Shown one piece after another: positions 44,850-54,685 of a stretch of DNA of 64,000 bases. A model generated the notes under the pieces. That model ran no database searches. It worked only from the letters and a program-made list of their open reading frames with translations, and had not been told where the DNA came from. The position numbers and the translations under genes are program-made. Positions within the stretch are counted from its first letter, which is position 1, and the number at the start of each line of letters is the position of its first letter. Source of the DNA: Carboxylicivirga fragile (lineage in GTDB: Bacteria > Bacteroidota > Bacteroidia > Bacteroidales > Marinilabiliaceae); NCBI GenBank assembly GCA_025499625.1, contig JAFMVD010000017.1, positions 41,445 through 105,444 on the forward strand. Direction: 5' to 3'.

Positions 44850-47789
44850 ATGAAATTATCCAAAATCATTTTTCTCCTCATTTTGGGAGTAATGTGTTCT
44901 TATCAAGCATTTGCTCAAAGCAATCAGCTTAAAGGAAACATAGTTGACACAGACAACAAGCCTATTCCAGGAGTGTCTGTTGTAGTGAAAGGTACCACTT
45001 TAGGTACAATTACAGGAATGGACGGTAGTTACGTCCTAAAGGGAGATTTTACATCTTCAGATATCCTTGTATTTAGTTTTATTGGAATGCAAACGCAAGA
45101 AGTAATCATTGCGGGCCAAAGTACCATCAACCTTTCAATGCTCGATGAAACATTGGGCTTAGATGAGGTTATAGTGGTTGGCTACGGTACCCAAAAGAAG
45201 AAAGACATAACCGGATCAGTGGCACTTGTAGGTTCCGACGAATTAGAATCACGTCCAAATACACAATTAGGATCGTTAATACAAGGACGTGCGGCTGGTG
45301 TTCGAGTAGTTTCAAGCTCAGGAAAACCATCGCAAGGATTAAGTATTCGAGTCCGTGGCACCAACTCAATTACCGCAGGAAGTGAACCTTTATATGTTGT
45401 AGATGGCGTTCCAACCAGCGACACTCGTTCAATCAATCCATCAGATGTTGAAACATTTACTGTACTAAAAGATGCCTCATCGGCTGCGATCTATGGTGCT
45501 CAAGGTGCCAATGGAGTTGTATTGATTACTACAAAACAAGGTACAACAGATAATACCCAGGTTCGCTTAGATGCCTATACCGGTTTTTCTGAAGTCTGGA
45601 ATACACTTCAAGTTTTAAATGGTGAACAATACCGTGATTTAATGACCGAAATGGGCCAAAACACGGATTGGAATCGTTATAATAAAAACACGGATTGGCA
45701 GAATGAAATCTTTCAGCGGGGCATGTCGCAAAATTATCAGATATCTATATCTGGTAAAAGCGACAGAACCAACTACTACATTTCAGGTGGATGGGTGCAG
45801 CAGATTGGAGCTGTGCGCAGCGCTCAGATGGATCGATCTAATTTCAAGATCAACCTCGATCAGGAAGTAAATGACTGGCTTAGTGTTGGAACACGTATTG
45901 CCTATACCAAGTACACCGATATTGATGTTAATGACAACAATGCGGTTAATCAAGGTGGCGTTTTAACAGGAGTGATTAATACGCCTTCGGTAATTGGTAT
46001 CTATAACGAAGATGGAACTTTTACAAGTAACCCCTTCCAAAACTGGGAAAACCCAGTTGCCAGCACTGATGGCTCAGATCGTGAGTATAACAGTCAGCGC
46101 TTTTTGGGTAACATGTATGCAAAAGTATCGTTCCTAAAAGATTTTAGTTTTAAGACTAATCTTGGAGTTGATTATAATCATGGTATGTACGATTATTTTT
46201 TGGATCCATTCCGCACTAGTTACGGACGAGCCAAGCAAGGCATCGGAACTAACACAACAGATAAGTCAAGTTATTGGATGTTTGAGAACACCCTTAACTA
46301 CAACAAAAAGACGGGTTCACATGCCATAGAAGCTCTAGCTGGTGCTGTATCACAGAAATTTCTTTGGGAGAACAATGGCATCACCAAGGAGAACTTTTCT
46401 GGCGATGGCGTGAAAACAACCAATGGAGGTTCTAAAATTATTAGTGCAAATAATACCAAAGCTGAGAAATCAAACTCTTCGTTTATTAGCCGAGTAAATT
46501 ATGCTTTCGACGATAAATACTTAATTACTGCCAACTTCCGGGTTGATGGTTCAAGTGTGTTTGGCCCTGATCAACGTTGGGGTTATTTCCCTTCTGTTTC
46601 TGGTGGATGGCGTTTATCGCAAGAGTCATTCATGGATGGCTTTGAGTTTTTAAATGATCTTAAAATCCGTGCTGGATGGGGTATTGTTGGAAACGACCAG
46701 ATCGCCAATTATGCTTATTTCGGTCGTGTTGGACTGGGCGCCAACTATCCTATTGGTGGACAAACACAACCAGGCACCTATCCCTCAGCAATGGATAACA
46801 ATACCTTGAAGTGGGAAGAGTCAGAGCAAACCAATATTGGTCTTGATTTAAGCATGTTTAATGGTCGTGTTCGTTTTGTGGCTGATGCTTACATGCGCAA
46901 CACACGCGATTTATTATTAGATGCACCACTTCCTCATAGCACAGGTTATGATAACGCTTTACAAAACATAGGAACACTTGAAAACAAAGGTTTAGAATTT
47001 AGTTTGAACACTGTAAATATCGATAAAGCCGTAACATGGAGTTCAACCTTTAATATCTCATTTAACCGTAATGAGGTGACTGACCTTGTCGTTGAAAGCT
47101 TACCAATTGGTAATATATCCGGACGTGGTGAAGCAATCCTATTGGAAGAAGGACAGCCTTTAGGAACACTTTATGGCTATGTTTGGGGTGGCGTTGATGC
47201 CGATACTGGAGATGCCTATTACATCGATCAGAACGGGGAGAGTACTTTCACACCATCTCCTGAAGACCGACAAGTCATTGGGAATGCCAATCCAGATTTC
47301 TTTTTTGGCTTTAACAATGTAGTGGCATATAAAGGACTGGAGCTTATCGTATTTCTTGAGGGGTCGTATGGCAATGATATGCTAAATGCCACCCGTATCG
47401 ATTCAGAAGGCATGACTGATCCAAAAAACCAATTATTAAGTGTTAACCAACGTTGGAGAAATTCAGGTGACCAAAGCGATATTCCTCGCGCAAGCTGGGG
47501 AAACACAGATAATTCTCGCATTTCGACCCGCTTTATTGAAGATGCCTCATACATGCGCATAAAAACGCTAACCTTAAGTTATGACTTACCGCATAAATTA
47601 CTTTCAAAAGTAAAAATAGGCGGAATTAAAGTATATGCCACAGGCGAAAACTTATTCACCTTCACTAATTATTCGGGCTTCGATCCTGAGGTTAATGCCT
47701 ATGGAGGTTCAAATGTATACAAAGGCATCGATTATGGAACGTATCCACAAACCCGAAACATCATTTTTGGTTTAAATGTAACCTTCTAA
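44850..47789 (+). CDS. susC: SusC/RagA family TonB-linked outer-membrane transporter
   Basis: 979 residues. Signal peptide about 1-22, carboxypeptidase-regulatory-like domain about 27-105 (LKGNIVDTDNKPIPGVSVVVKG), then the plug with the conserved DEVIVVGYGTQKKKDITGSV and GVNG-type patch (GAQGANGVVLITTKQG), and a long beta-barrel ending GLNVTF. It imports oligosaccharides energised by TonB, with the SusD lipoprotein capping it. The SusD gene follows after 18 bases. Confidence 0.94.
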   Translation: MKLSKIIFLLILGVMCSYQAFAQSNQLKGNIVDTDNKPIPGVSVVVKGTTLGTITGMDGSYVLKGDFTSSDILVFSFIGMQTQEVIIAGQSTINLSMLDETLGLDEVIVVGYGTQKKKDITGSVALVGSDELESRPNTQLGSLIQGRAAGVRVVSSSGKPSQGLSIRVRGTNSITAGSEPLYVVDGVPTSDTRSINPSDVETFTVLKDASSAAIYGAQGANGVVLITTKQGTTDNTQVRLDAYTGFSEVWNTLQVLNGEQYRDLMTEMGQNTDWNRYNKNTDWQNEIFQRGMSQNYQISISGKSDRTNYYISGGWVQQIGAVRSAQMDRSNFKINLDQEVNDWLSVGTRIAYTKYTDIDVNDNNAVNQGGVLTGVINTPSVIGIYNEDGTFTSNPFQNWENPVASTDGSDREYNSQRFLGNMYAKVSFLKDFSFKTNLGVDYNHGMYDYFLDPFRTSYGRAKQGIGTNTTDKSSYWMFENTLNYNKKTGSHAIEALAGAVSQKFLWENNGITKENFSGDGVKTTNGGSKIISANNTKAEKSNSSFISRVNYAFDDKYLITANFRVDGSSVFGPDQRWGYFPSVSGGWRLSQESFMDGFEFLNDLKIRAGWGIVGNDQIANYAYFGRVGLGANYPIGGQTQPGTYPSAMDNNTLKWEESEQTNIGLDLSMFNGRVRFVADAYMRNTRDLLLDAPLPHSTGYDNALQNIGTLENKGLEFSLNTVNIDKAVTWSSTFNISFNRNEVTDLVVESLPIGNISGRGEAILLEEGQPLGTLYGYVWGGVDADTGDAYYIDQNGESTFTPSPEDRQVIGNANPDFFFGFNNVVAYKGLELIVFLEGSYGNDMLNATRIDSEGMTDPKNQLLSVNQRWRNSGDQSDIPRASWGNTDNSRISTRFIEDASYMRIKTLTLSYDLPHKLLSKVKIGGIKVYATGENLFTFTNYSGFDPEVNAYGGSNVYKGIDYGTYPQTRNIIFGLNVTF

Positions 47790-47807
47790 TTAAAAAGTTT
47801 GAATAGT

Positions 47808-49304
47808 ATGAAACTCAGAAAATATATTATTGGTGGTTTAATGGTTTTAAGCGCATGGTCGTGCAACGACTTCCTTGACCTTAAACCAATTTCGGAAGAA
47901 ACAACTGCTACAGCATATACTACAGCTAGCCAGATAGAAGCGGCATTAACCGGCGTATACGAATCTTTTCAGTCAGATGCTTATGTATGGAACAACATCA
48001 TGTTTCAGGACATCCGCTCCGACAATCATTATGCCGGTGGAGATAATCCATCAATTTTCGAAATGGACTTACTAAAGGTAACGGCTACCAACGACAAGGT
48101 TTATCAAAGCTGGTCAAATTTATACAACGCCATTTTAAAGGCAAACGTCGTTCTTGAGAAAGTAGATGCAGTCAGTGATCCTATTTTAACGGATACACGT
48201 AAGGCACAGATTAAAGGCGAAGCTTTATTCCTAAGAGCTTACCATTATTATAACTTGGTCAACTTGTTTGGTGGTGTACCATTAGTACTTGAAGCTTCCA
48301 AGTCAGCAGCTCCAGAAGATGTGAACATTCCTCGCTCAACAATCCAGAATGTGTTTGCTCAAATCATCACTGATGCCAGCAAAGCAGCAGAATTTTTACC
48401 TGATACTTATGGAAGTGATGAATCAATAAATAAAGCGCGCGCTACATCTGGTGCGGCCAACGCATTGGCGGCGAAAGCTTACATGCAGCAGCCATCCCCC
48501 GATTTCAGCAAGGCCCTTGAATACATTGCTAAGGTGGAAGCAAGTGAAGCGAATTACACTCTAATTGACTATACGCATTTATTTGATGGTAATCATTACA
48601 ACAATGCCGAATCCATTTTAGAAATACAATATTTAGGTGGAGATGAAGGCAACTGGGGACCTCAAATGTTATTACCCCCTTCAATCAGTGGCGATACATG
48701 GCGCAAGTTTGTTACTCCGTCAAACGATCTGGTAAATGCTTATGACGAACAAGGTGATGATATTCGCAAGAACAGTACAGTACTTTTCGAACAAGTATCA
48801 TGGATTGATGAATACTGGGGTATAGTTGAGCCAAGTGATGCCAATCCAAATCCTAACAATGTAGCTTTTGGTTATAAGTGGAAAAATGCCATGGGTTGGG
48901 GAAGTACTGATCGTCAATACATCTTCCGCTTAGGTGATATCGTTTTACTTAAGGCTGAGGCTTTGAACGAAATGGATCAATTACAATTAGCCGTAACAGA
49001 AGTGAATCGAATAAGAGGACGTGTTAATCTGGATCCATTAACTAATGATCAGAAAAGCTCGAAAGAGGTATTACGCAATACTATTCTTAAGGAACGTCGT
49101 TTGGAGTTAGCTCAGGAAGCCCAGCGTTGGGACGATTTGGTTCGTCACAACAAGGTTGTATCGGTAATGAATGACTTGCGGGAAATAGATTTACGCACCA
49201 ATCAGGCCGTGAACTATAATATGACTGAGGATAAGATACTACTTCCTATCCCACAACAAGAATTAGATCGTAACTCAGCACTCGATCCTAACCCTTCGAA
49301 CTAA
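47808..49304 (+). CDS. susD: SusD/RagB family surface glycan-binding lipoprotein
   Basis: 498 residues from ATG 47808. The N-terminal lipobox ends at Cys19 (SAWSC). DFLDLKPISEETTATAY is the SusD N-terminal hallmark, with the TPR region (LFLRAYHYYNLVNLFGGVPLV) and the C-terminal RRLELAQEAQRWDDLVR motif. It forms the lid on SusC and binds the glycan. The ATG is preferred to a TTG nine bases earlier (47799) because it directly precedes the lipoprotein signal. Confidence 0.93.
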   Translation: MKLRKYIIGGLMVLSAWSCNDFLDLKPISEETTATAYTTASQIEAALTGVYESFQSDAYVWNNIMFQDIRSDNHYAGGDNPSIFEMDLLKVTATNDKVYQSWSNLYNAILKANVVLEKVDAVSDPILTDTRKAQIKGEALFLRAYHYYNLVNLFGGVPLVLEASKSAAPEDVNIPRSTIQNVFAQIITDASKAAEFLPDTYGSDESINKARATSGAANALAAKAYMQQPSPDFSKALEYIAKVEASEANYTLIDYTHLFDGNHYNNAESILEIQYLGGDEGNWGPQMLLPPSISGDTWRKFVTPSNDLVNAYDEQGDDIRKNSTVLFEQVSWIDEYWGIVEPSDANPNPNNVAFGYKWKNAMGWGSTDRQYIFRLGDIVLLKAEALNEMDQLQLAVTEVNRIRGRVNLDPLTNDQKSSKEVLRNTILKERRLELAQEAQRWDDLVRHNKVVSVMNDLREIDLRTNQAVNYNMTEDKILLPIPQQELDRNSALDPNPSN

Positions 49305-49333
49305 ATCACATTTCATCTAAAAAAGTAAGAATT

Positions 49334-51064
49334 ATGAAACTAAATATATTAAGCTTTTTCTCAGTTCTCATGCTCCTTTTGTTGGGTGCATGCACTGAGC
49401 AAAGCAATCTGGAACCAGAAGGCCAATGGACGCTTTCTTCTGCACAAACCGAAAGTCCAGAAGCAGGATCTGCAATTGTATTGAATGAGACTTTACCAAA
49501 TACAAAGCTAGACTTCACCTGGGATGCAGCAGAATCGTCAGCTGGATACGGCGTATATTATTCCGTTTTGATTGATTCACTTGATGCTAAAGACATGACT
49601 TCGCCCATCATAGAAGTTCAAGCCGATAATGCTGGCAAATCTTTAAAGGCATCAATAAGTCATCACGCCATTGATGAAGCCTTATCTTTGGCTGGATATG
49701 ATGCTTCAAGTACCAATGAATTAAACTGGACGGTAAAAGCCAAGTCCTTAAGTAAAGTCACTTATCAATCTGCCAAAATTTCGCTTAAGCGTTTTGACAG
49801 TGAAATCATTCCTGAGCAGTTATTTATTAGTGGAGAAGCTACAGAGACAGGAAGTGATTTATCGGCTGCTATAGCATTAAAACGCTTAAATGGAGTGGAT
49901 CAAACACCATCAAACAAACATGAAATATACACAAGCCTATTGGCAAATAAGCCTTACAGATTTTATAGTGAGCAAGCTATGCCAGCTCACCAATATGGAG
50001 GTGCTGATGGAGCATTACTTAAAAATGGATCGGCTTTATCTGTTGAGGAAGAAGGTGTATATCGCATTACCATTGATTTGGATGCCAATACCTATTCCTT
50101 ATTTAAAATCAATCAGTTTGGTGCAATAGGCGGTGCTTTCTCAACCGGATGGGGTAGTGATCAATTCCTGGAGTATCAAGGTTTAGGTGTGTGGAAGGCC
50201 AGCATTGACTTTTTGCCTGATGGAGGATTTATCTTTAGAGCCAACGGAACATGGGAAAACATCATGAAGCGAGTAGTTGGCACCAATGAGATTGTTGCCG
50301 AGAATGATGCTGACGCCCAAGGTGTGCAATTAGAAGATATACCTGGCGAAGGCAAAGGTTTAAAAATACTGACCCTCGATCTTTCTGCCAAAGGATTCTC
50401 TTATTCCATCGAAGCAGACCCATCGGCACCAGATGAGCCTGATCCAATCGAAGCGCCTGATCAACTCTTCCTTTTGGCTGATGGTAGTATGATGCATGAA
50501 TTCAGCAAAGATGGTGACACCTTTAGCTCAAGCATTAATTTAGCACTTAAGGCTGGCGTTGAATACGCTCTAAACGCATCTTCAGATGGAAGTGGCAGAG
50601 CATTTAGCATAAATACCATGTTAGGCACAGATGGTGTTGGAGCAGATAATGTATCAGCCAATGTATTACTTAGCGAAGAAGCCTCTTCATTCCAGGCTGA
50701 ATATGATCAGGCTTATAAAATAGAACTCAACTTTGCAGAAGCGAACCTAAAATGGAGTTATTACAACATTAAACTATTCCATTGGGATGATATTAATGGT
50801 GGATGGGACGACAAAGATGAGTTTCTGATGAGCTATGTTCACCCCTACTCCTATACTGTAAATGCTGATTTAAAAGCCAACTATGACATGAAGTTCATCT
50901 CCCCTTGGGACATTGAGATGGGAGCTGAAGATGCATCTGCCTTATCTGGTACTTTAATCAATAAAGGTGGCAGCAACATCAGAAACATGAGTAATGACGG
51001 TAATTATACTGCTAGCATTACGCTAAGTAATGATTTTGCAACAGGAACATACAAGTTTGAATAG
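49334..51064 (+). CDS. SusE/SusF-like surface lipoprotein
   Basis: 576 residues with a lipobox at Cys20 (LLGACTEQ). The first about 150 residues resemble the SusE Ig-like domain (FTWDAAESSAGYGVYYSVLID). Two or three further beta-domains follow, with repeated INxFG/GWGSDQ and WENIMKRVVG segments as in carbohydrate-binding SusF modules. Acidic and Ala-rich. It is encoded right after SusD, so it is probably a glycan-binding surface protein. It is too divergent to name the ligand. Confidence 0.8.
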   Translation: MKLNILSFFSVLMLLLLGACTEQSNLEPEGQWTLSSAQTESPEAGSAIVLNETLPNTKLDFTWDAAESSAGYGVYYSVLIDSLDAKDMTSPIIEVQADNAGKSLKASISHHAIDEALSLAGYDASSTNELNWTVKAKSLSKVTYQSAKISLKRFDSEIIPEQLFISGEATETGSDLSAAIALKRLNGVDQTPSNKHEIYTSLLANKPYRFYSEQAMPAHQYGGADGALLKNGSALSVEEEGVYRITIDLDANTYSLFKINQFGAIGGAFSTGWGSDQFLEYQGLGVWKASIDFLPDGGFIFRANGTWENIMKRVVGTNEIVAENDADAQGVQLEDIPGEGKGLKILTLDLSAKGFSYSIEADPSAPDEPDPIEAPDQLFLLADGSMMHEFSKDGDTFSSSINLALKAGVEYALNASSDGSGRAFSINTMLGTDGVGADNVSANVLLSEEASSFQAEYDQAYKIELNFAEANLKWSYYNIKLFHWDDINGGWDDKDEFLMSYVHPYSYTVNADLKANYDMKFISPWDIEMGAEDASALSGTLINKGGSNIRNMSNDGNYTASITLSNDFATGTYKFE

Positions 51065-51085
51065 TTGATCGGGAATTTGGGATTT

Positions 51086-51120
51086 CAGGTGTCGGAAATC
51101 ATGATTCTGACACCTGTTTT
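51086..51120 (+). terminator. Terminator after the SusE-like gene
   Basis: Stem CAGGTGTC (51086-51093) with GACACCTG (51109-51116), a 15-base loop containing AATCATGATT, then TTTT. It may separate the GH30 genes from the SusC-D-E transcript or only weaken read-through. Confidence 0.65.
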
Positions 51121-51132
51121 AAACATTACATT

Positions 51133-52587
51133 ATGAATATCATACGAAACAGAATTGTTGTTGGTTTAACGGTGTTACTTACTTTTAGTACCATGGGATG
51201 GAGATGCAAAGACACCAGCAAAGAGGTAGCTCCTCCACCTCCCAAACCAGAACCTAATATAGATATCGCCTATTACATCAGTAATGCAGATGAGTCTGCC
51301 AAGTTCAGCTTTCAAGAGGGTGGTTTGCCCGAATCCGATGACACGGATTTACTAACCATCACCGTTAATCCAGCCACCAAATACCAAAGCATGGATGGTT
51401 TTGGTTTTTCGTTAACGGGGGGAAGTGCACTCCATTTATCCAAAATGTCGACCTCGCAAAGGAAAAACTTACTCAATGAGTTATTCGGGACAGAAGGAGA
51501 TGCCATAGGTATTAGCTACCTACGATTAAGTTTGGGAGCTTCCGATTTGGATGAAGCAGTCTTTTCGTACAACGATTTACCGGCGGGCGAAACAGATGTT
51601 GAAATGCAGCATTTTACATTAGCACCTGACAAACGTTATCTGATACCAGTATTAAAAGAGATTCTTGCCATTAATCCGGATCTTAAAATCATGGCTTCTC
51701 CCTGGTCAGCTCCAACATGGATGAAAACCAATGGAGCATCAAAAGGAGGCAGTCTTAAACCAGACTACTATGATGCCTATGCCTTATACTTTGTAAAATA
51801 CATTCAGGCTATGGCTAATGAAGGTATTACCATTGATGCCATAACCATTCAGAATGAGCCTTTACATCCGGGCAATAATCCCAGCATGTATATGGAAGCG
51901 GCTGATCAAGCCAATTTTATTAAACACAGCCTTGGGCCAGCTTTTGAATCGGAAAACATAGCATGTAAAATTATCATTTACGATCACAATGCTGATCGAA
52001 CAGATTATCCCATTGAAATACTCAACGATCAAGAAGCTCGTAAATACATTGATGGCTCAGCCTTTCATTTATATGGCGGGAGCATTAATGATTTGAGCAA
52101 AGTACATATGGCTCATAGTGATAAAAATCTCTATTTCACCGAGCAATGGATAGGTGCCCCTGGCAATTTTTCCAACGATTTAAAATGGCATATTGAGAAC
52201 CTAATTATTGGAGCCACGCGTAATTGGTGCAAAACAGTGCTTGAATGGAATTTGGCTGCTGATTCTAATTTGCAGCCACATACCGATGGCGGTTGTACCG
52301 AATGCTTGGGAGCTTTAACCATTGATGGAAACACTGTAGTACGCAATCCAGCTTACTACATTATTGCTCATGCTTCAAAGTACGTTCGCCCCAATTCCTT
52401 TCGCATCGAAAGTAATAATTTAGGCGATCTATCAAATGTGGCATTTGAAAGTACCGATGGTAGCATCATTACCATCGTATTAAATAAAAGTGACAAAAAA
52501 CAATCGTTTAATTTGAACTTAGATGAACAAGTAGTTAAAACCTCTTTAAACGCAGGTGCCGTTGGCACATATATCTGGAAAAGATAA
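51133..52587 (+). CDS. Glycoside hydrolase family 30 enzyme (first of two)
   Basis: 484 residues. Signal-like N-terminus (about 1-25), a proline-rich linker (about 33-42), then the GH30 fold: GFGFSLTGGSALHLSKMS at the catalytic barrel start, acid/base Glu242 in ITIQNEP and nucleophile Glu337 in YFTEQW, both at the expected places, and a C-terminal beta-domain. GH30 members include beta-1,6-glucanases, glucocerebrosidases and others. With SusC, SusD and a second GH30 in the locus, a beta-1,6-linked glucan is the likeliest substrate, but the specificity is not certain. Confidence 0.9.
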   Translation: MNIIRNRIVVGLTVLLTFSTMGWRCKDTSKEVAPPPPKPEPNIDIAYYISNADESAKFSFQEGGLPESDDTDLLTITVNPATKYQSMDGFGFSLTGGSALHLSKMSTSQRKNLLNELFGTEGDAIGISYLRLSLGASDLDEAVFSYNDLPAGETDVEMQHFTLAPDKRYLIPVLKEILAINPDLKIMASPWSAPTWMKTNGASKGGSLKPDYYDAYALYFVKYIQAMANEGITIDAITIQNEPLHPGNNPSMYMEAADQANFIKHSLGPAFESENIACKIIIYDHNADRTDYPIEILNDQEARKYIDGSAFHLYGGSINDLSKVHMAHSDKNLYFTEQWIGAPGNFSNDLKWHIENLIIGATRNWCKTVLEWNLAADSNLQPHTDGGCTECLGALTIDGNTVVRNPAYYIIAHASKYVRPNSFRIESNNLGDLSNVAFESTDGSIITIVLNKSDKKQSFNLNLDEQVVKTSLNAGAVGTYIWKR

Positions 52588-52603
52588 ACCTAAGGTATTA
52601 CCC

Positions 52604-52651
52604 TACGATCAAATGATTATTCTGTACGATGGAACCAATCATTTGATCGTA
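52604..52651 (+). terminator. Intrinsic terminator after the first GH30 gene
   Basis: Perfect 15-bp stem TACGATCAAATGATT (52604-52618) with AATCATTTGATCGTA (52637-52651), an 18-base loop, then TTTT. Together with the next 127 bases it makes a separate promoter for the second GH30 gene likely. Confidence 0.8.
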
Positions 52652-52778
52652 TTTTAAGGGATGGAATTGAGAAATAAACTCACCTTGACTCATATAAACC
52701 TCACTCTATCTGCTTTATAACATTATTAAAGAATGATTTACATTAACTATACCATTTGAAACTTAATAATTAGACATC

Positions 52779-54251
52779 ATGAAACTTAGACAAATAGCGC
52801 TTGGTGCCCTTTCTATAATAATGTTGGCCTGCACCACCCAGCCCAAAGAATCAAATAAAGAGATAATTGCAGAGGCCACTTTTAATGCTCAGGAAAAAAC
52901 AGTGAGTGTCTACACCACTCAAAAGGATTCAAACCTTAAATTATCACTTGAATCGAAGGCTATTTTTTCGCCAAGCTCTCAACCGTTAGAAAGTGAAGTT
53001 GCAGTCTTTGTTAATCCCCAAAAGCAATTTCAAACCTTTTTGGGAATTGGAGGAGCCATAACAGATGCTTCAGCCGAAGTGTTTAGCCAACTAACTGCTG
53101 ATAAACAAGAAGAATTATTGAATGCTTATTTCGGTGCTGATGGTATCGATTACACCTTATTACGCACAACCATTCATAGTTGTGATTTCGCCAGTGGCAG
53201 TTATACTTATATAGAAGAAGGAGATAAAGAACTAAAAACCTTTTCCATTGAACACGATCAGCAATTTCGCATTCCGATGATAAAAAAAGCCATGGCAAAG
53301 GCGAGTGATTCATTGGTGTTTTATGTAAGCCCTTGGAGCCCTCCTGCTTTCATGAAAGGCAAAGAGCACATGTTACAAGGTGGAAAGTTATTACCCGAGT
53401 ATTACCAATCGTGGGCCAATTATTATGCCAAATTCATTAAAGCATACGAGGCTGAGGGGATGCCTATATGGGGTCTGACCATTCAGAATGAACCAATGGC
53501 TGTACAAACTTGGGAATCGTGTGTTTATACGGCTGAAGAAGAACGTGATTTCCTTAAAAACTACCTTGGTCCAACCTTAGAGAAAGAAGGATTAGGAGAT
53601 AAAAACATTGTGGTGTGGGATCATAATAGAGATTTAATCTCTCACCGCGCCAACACCATCTTCGGCGATCCGGAAGCGGCTAAATATGCTTGGGGCATTG
53701 GATTCCATTGGTACGAGCGATGGGCTGGTGGTGAATCGATGTGGGACAACCTGCGTAATGTAAAAGAATCATTCCCTGAAAAAGAATTATTATTTACCGA
53801 AGGCTGTATTGAGAGTTTCAGCCAGGACGGCTATCAACGTTGGGCCAATGCCGAACGTTATGGCCGATCGATGATCAACGATTTTAATTGTGGAACCGTT
53901 GGATGGACCGATTGGAACATTTTACTCGATCATATCGGTGGCCCCAACCATGTGGGTAACTTCTGCTTTTCGCCCGTCCATGCCGATACTCGTAACAATG
54001 AATTGATTTTTACACCATCGTATTATTACATCGGGCATTTCTCAAAATATATTCGCCAAGGAGCTAAACGCATTAGCACTACCTGCAGTCGCAGTCATCT
54101 TATTTCTACCTCCTTTTTAAATTCAGATGGCCGCATGGTAACGGTAGTAATGAACGATGGAGAGGAAGCAATTAGCTACAAGTTGATTGTTGATACTGAA
54201 GAAACAACTGTAACGATTCCTGCAAGAGCCATACAGACTTTGATATACTAG
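52779..54251 (+). CDS. Glycoside hydrolase family 30 lipoprotein (second of two)
   Basis: 490 residues, with lipobox Cys18 (IMLAC), so surface or periplasm anchored. GIGGAITDASAEVFSQL and the SPWSPPAFMKG stretch are classical for GH30; acid/base Glu238 (LTIQNEP) and nucleophile Glu341 (LLFTEGC) are visible. It differs clearly in sequence from the first GH30, so the two may cleave different bonds or act endo/exo. Typical of a PUL in which a surface endo-enzyme and a second enzyme act together. Confidence 0.92.
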   Translation: MKLRQIALGALSIIMLACTTQPKESNKEIIAEATFNAQEKTVSVYTTQKDSNLKLSLESKAIFSPSSQPLESEVAVFVNPQKQFQTFLGIGGAITDASAEVFSQLTADKQEELLNAYFGADGIDYTLLRTTIHSCDFASGSYTYIEEGDKELKTFSIEHDQQFRIPMIKKAMAKASDSLVFYVSPWSPPAFMKGKEHMLQGGKLLPEYYQSWANYYAKFIKAYEAEGMPIWGLTIQNEPMAVQTWESCVYTAEEERDFLKNYLGPTLEKEGLGDKNIVVWDHNRDLISHRANTIFGDPEAAKYAWGIGFHWYERWAGGESMWDNLRNVKESFPEKELLFTEGCIESFSQDGYQRWANAERYGRSMINDFNCGTVGWTDWNILLDHIGGPNHVGNFCFSPVHADTRNNELIFTPSYYYIGHFSKYIRQGAKRISTTCSRSHLISTSFLNSDGRMVTVVMNDGEEAISYKLIVDTEETTVTIPARAIQTLIY

Positions 54252-54272
54252 AAGCGTGTAGATATTCCAATT

Positions 54273-54298
54273 AAAGGCTGCCTTATGGTGGCCTTTTT
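54273..54298 (+). terminator. Intrinsic terminator after the second GH30 gene
   Basis: Stem AAGGCTGCC (54274-54282) with GGTGGCCTT (54287-54295) including G-U pairs, loop TTAT, then TTT. Begins 22 bases after the stop codon. Confidence 0.75.
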
Positions 54299-54685
54299 CG
54301 TCCAGCACAAACCAGGGAACGGTTCCTTTAAAAGTAACATCTCTGTAAAAATTAATTCAAGTTCAGAATACTCTACCATAATATTATTGCGCACTGCCAA
54401 TAAACCGAATTCTATCGGGATCACGCTATCGAAAAAGGTATAGATGCATAATACCTTTTACAAACCAAAACGATTGATAAAAAATCAAACTGTGCTTTTG
54501 TAAGGGCATTAACTCCCGAAAAAAATCGGGACAGGCTATTATAATTAACAAAATGATTTATCAATCATTTTGGAGTACAATTGGTATAAGACATTAAACA
54601 CTATTTTAATAGAATACTAATTTGTTTTTGAGAGCATTTAAATTTTAATTAATAGTTTTGTTTAAACGAAACCAAATCCCATATC
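54299..54685. other. Intergenic region before the LytTR regulator gene
   Basis: About 390 bases with no supportable gene. One short hairpin, TCCCGA/TCGGGA at 54514-54531, is seen. AT-rich DNA near the LytTR start must hold its promoter, but no clear TAnnTTTG element was identified. Confidence 0.5.
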
